Position numbers and translations under genes: made by a program | Part shown: positions 58,335 through 58,707 of the stretch, piece after piece | Layout of the letters: each line of letters opens with the position of its first letter | Position numbering within the stretch: position 1 is the first letter of the stretch | Origin: Dimargaris cristalligena | Taxonomy: Eukaryota > Kickxellomycota > Dimargaritomycetes > Dimargaritales > Dimargaritaceae | Assembly (NCBI GenBank): GCA_027576995.1 | Contig: JANBQC010000108.1 | Coordinates: forward strand, 1 to 58,707 | Direction of reading: 5' to 3' | DNA length: 58,707 nt | Notes under the pieces: model-generated | Told to the model about the DNA's origin: nothing | What the model saw: only the letters and a program-made list of their open reading frames with translations | Database searches by the model: none

Positions 58335-58707
58335 ACGAACATATAGTGCTTTGGTTATCAAATAGTCCTGAATAATAATGGTATGGGATATTCGAAGGGT
58401 AAATGAATGTTTTGTGAGGGTTGGAAGAGTGCCGCTTCTATCAATTCTTATAATTTCACAAAATAGAGATGGGGAAGTAGGATGTGAAAAAAATAATAAA
58501 AAGAGGCGATCTCAAAATACTAGAGACTAAGGCCAATTGGTCCAACCATAGAGGAGGGACCTCATCAGGTCTATTTTATAATCGAGAAAATGCACTGGTA
58601 AAAATTGTTTCTCGTATAGGTGAGAGTACGCCCTCCAAAAATTAATAATTAGCAGATGTCGAACATATCCACCGCTCCAGTGACATTGCGGTTGCCCATA
58701 ATACGCC

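Larger units (their letters stand above)
56237..58707. other. Right-end intergenic region
   Basis: About 2.5 kb to the window end. It holds one inverted-repeat element and TA/CA microsatellites. Frames at 56404-56820 and 57883-58077 have no features. A gene entering from the right cannot be excluded but is not visible. Confidence 0.5.

Noticed and set aside
1..58707. CRISPR array, rRNA operon or bacterial-type operon
   Set aside because: No regularly spaced repeats, no rRNA sequence, and all well-supported genes are of eukaryotic, intron-containing type.

Overview
The window looks like nuclear DNA of a fungus. Genes carry short spliceosomal introns (about 160-520 nt, GTAAGT-like donors, TAG/CAG acceptors). 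It encodes eukaryotic housekeeping proteins (NFS1, BUD13, RTF2, aladin, UMP/CMP kinase) and is rich in secreted and membrane proteins. Gene density is modest, coding parts are more GC-rich than the AT-rich spacers, and single-pass kelch proteins are present. This suggests an early-diverging, zygomycete-grade fungus, possibly Zoopagomycota such as Dimargaritales. That placement is inference, not proof.

Layout. 2-14 kb: a small secreted protein, BUD13 (+), NFS1 (-), an unknown membrane protein (-), a secreted two-exon protein (+) and a YCII-domain protein (+). 14.6-19.5 kb: two tandem three-exon genes (+) encoding secreted proteins with a ricin-B-like beta-trefoil, a helical middle module and a C-terminal module I cannot assign to any family; intron phases match and the last exons are equal in length. 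20.5-21.6 kb: a UMP/CMP kinase with a mitochondrial-type leader and a membrane segment (+). 22.6-24.9 kb: an HSF-type DNA-binding protein (-). 24.9-34.3 kb: about 9.5 kb with no convincing gene. 34.3-40.4 kb: two kelch-repeat single-pass membrane proteins (-). 41.8-43.8 kb: aladin, AAAS (-), with a 25-nt first exon and a 60-nt last exon. 44.7-49.2 kb: two paralogous proteins with a signal-peptide-like N-terminus followed by an F-box-like motif (-). 50.7-51.7 kb: RTF2 (+). 52.8-53.3 kb: a Ser/Pro/Ala-rich protein (-). 55.2-56.2 kb: a single-pass membrane protein (+).

The housekeeping genes serve separate pathways: Fe-S assembly, splicing, nuclear pore, replication forks and pyrimidine nucleotides. 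Eukaryotic gene order does not make them an operon. The unusual content is the set of three tandem paralogous pairs (trefoil proteins, kelch proteins, signal-peptide F-box-like proteins). All are lineage-specific-looking and enter the secretory pathway or appear to, as expected of cell-surface or interaction genes.

A 144-145 bp element with long imperfect terminal inverted repeats occurs four times (21.9, 37.6, 50.4 and 57.6 kb) and looks like a MITE family. No rRNA, tRNA or CRISPR array could be supported. Exon structures were worked out by eye from splice signals, reading phase and paralogue alignment.
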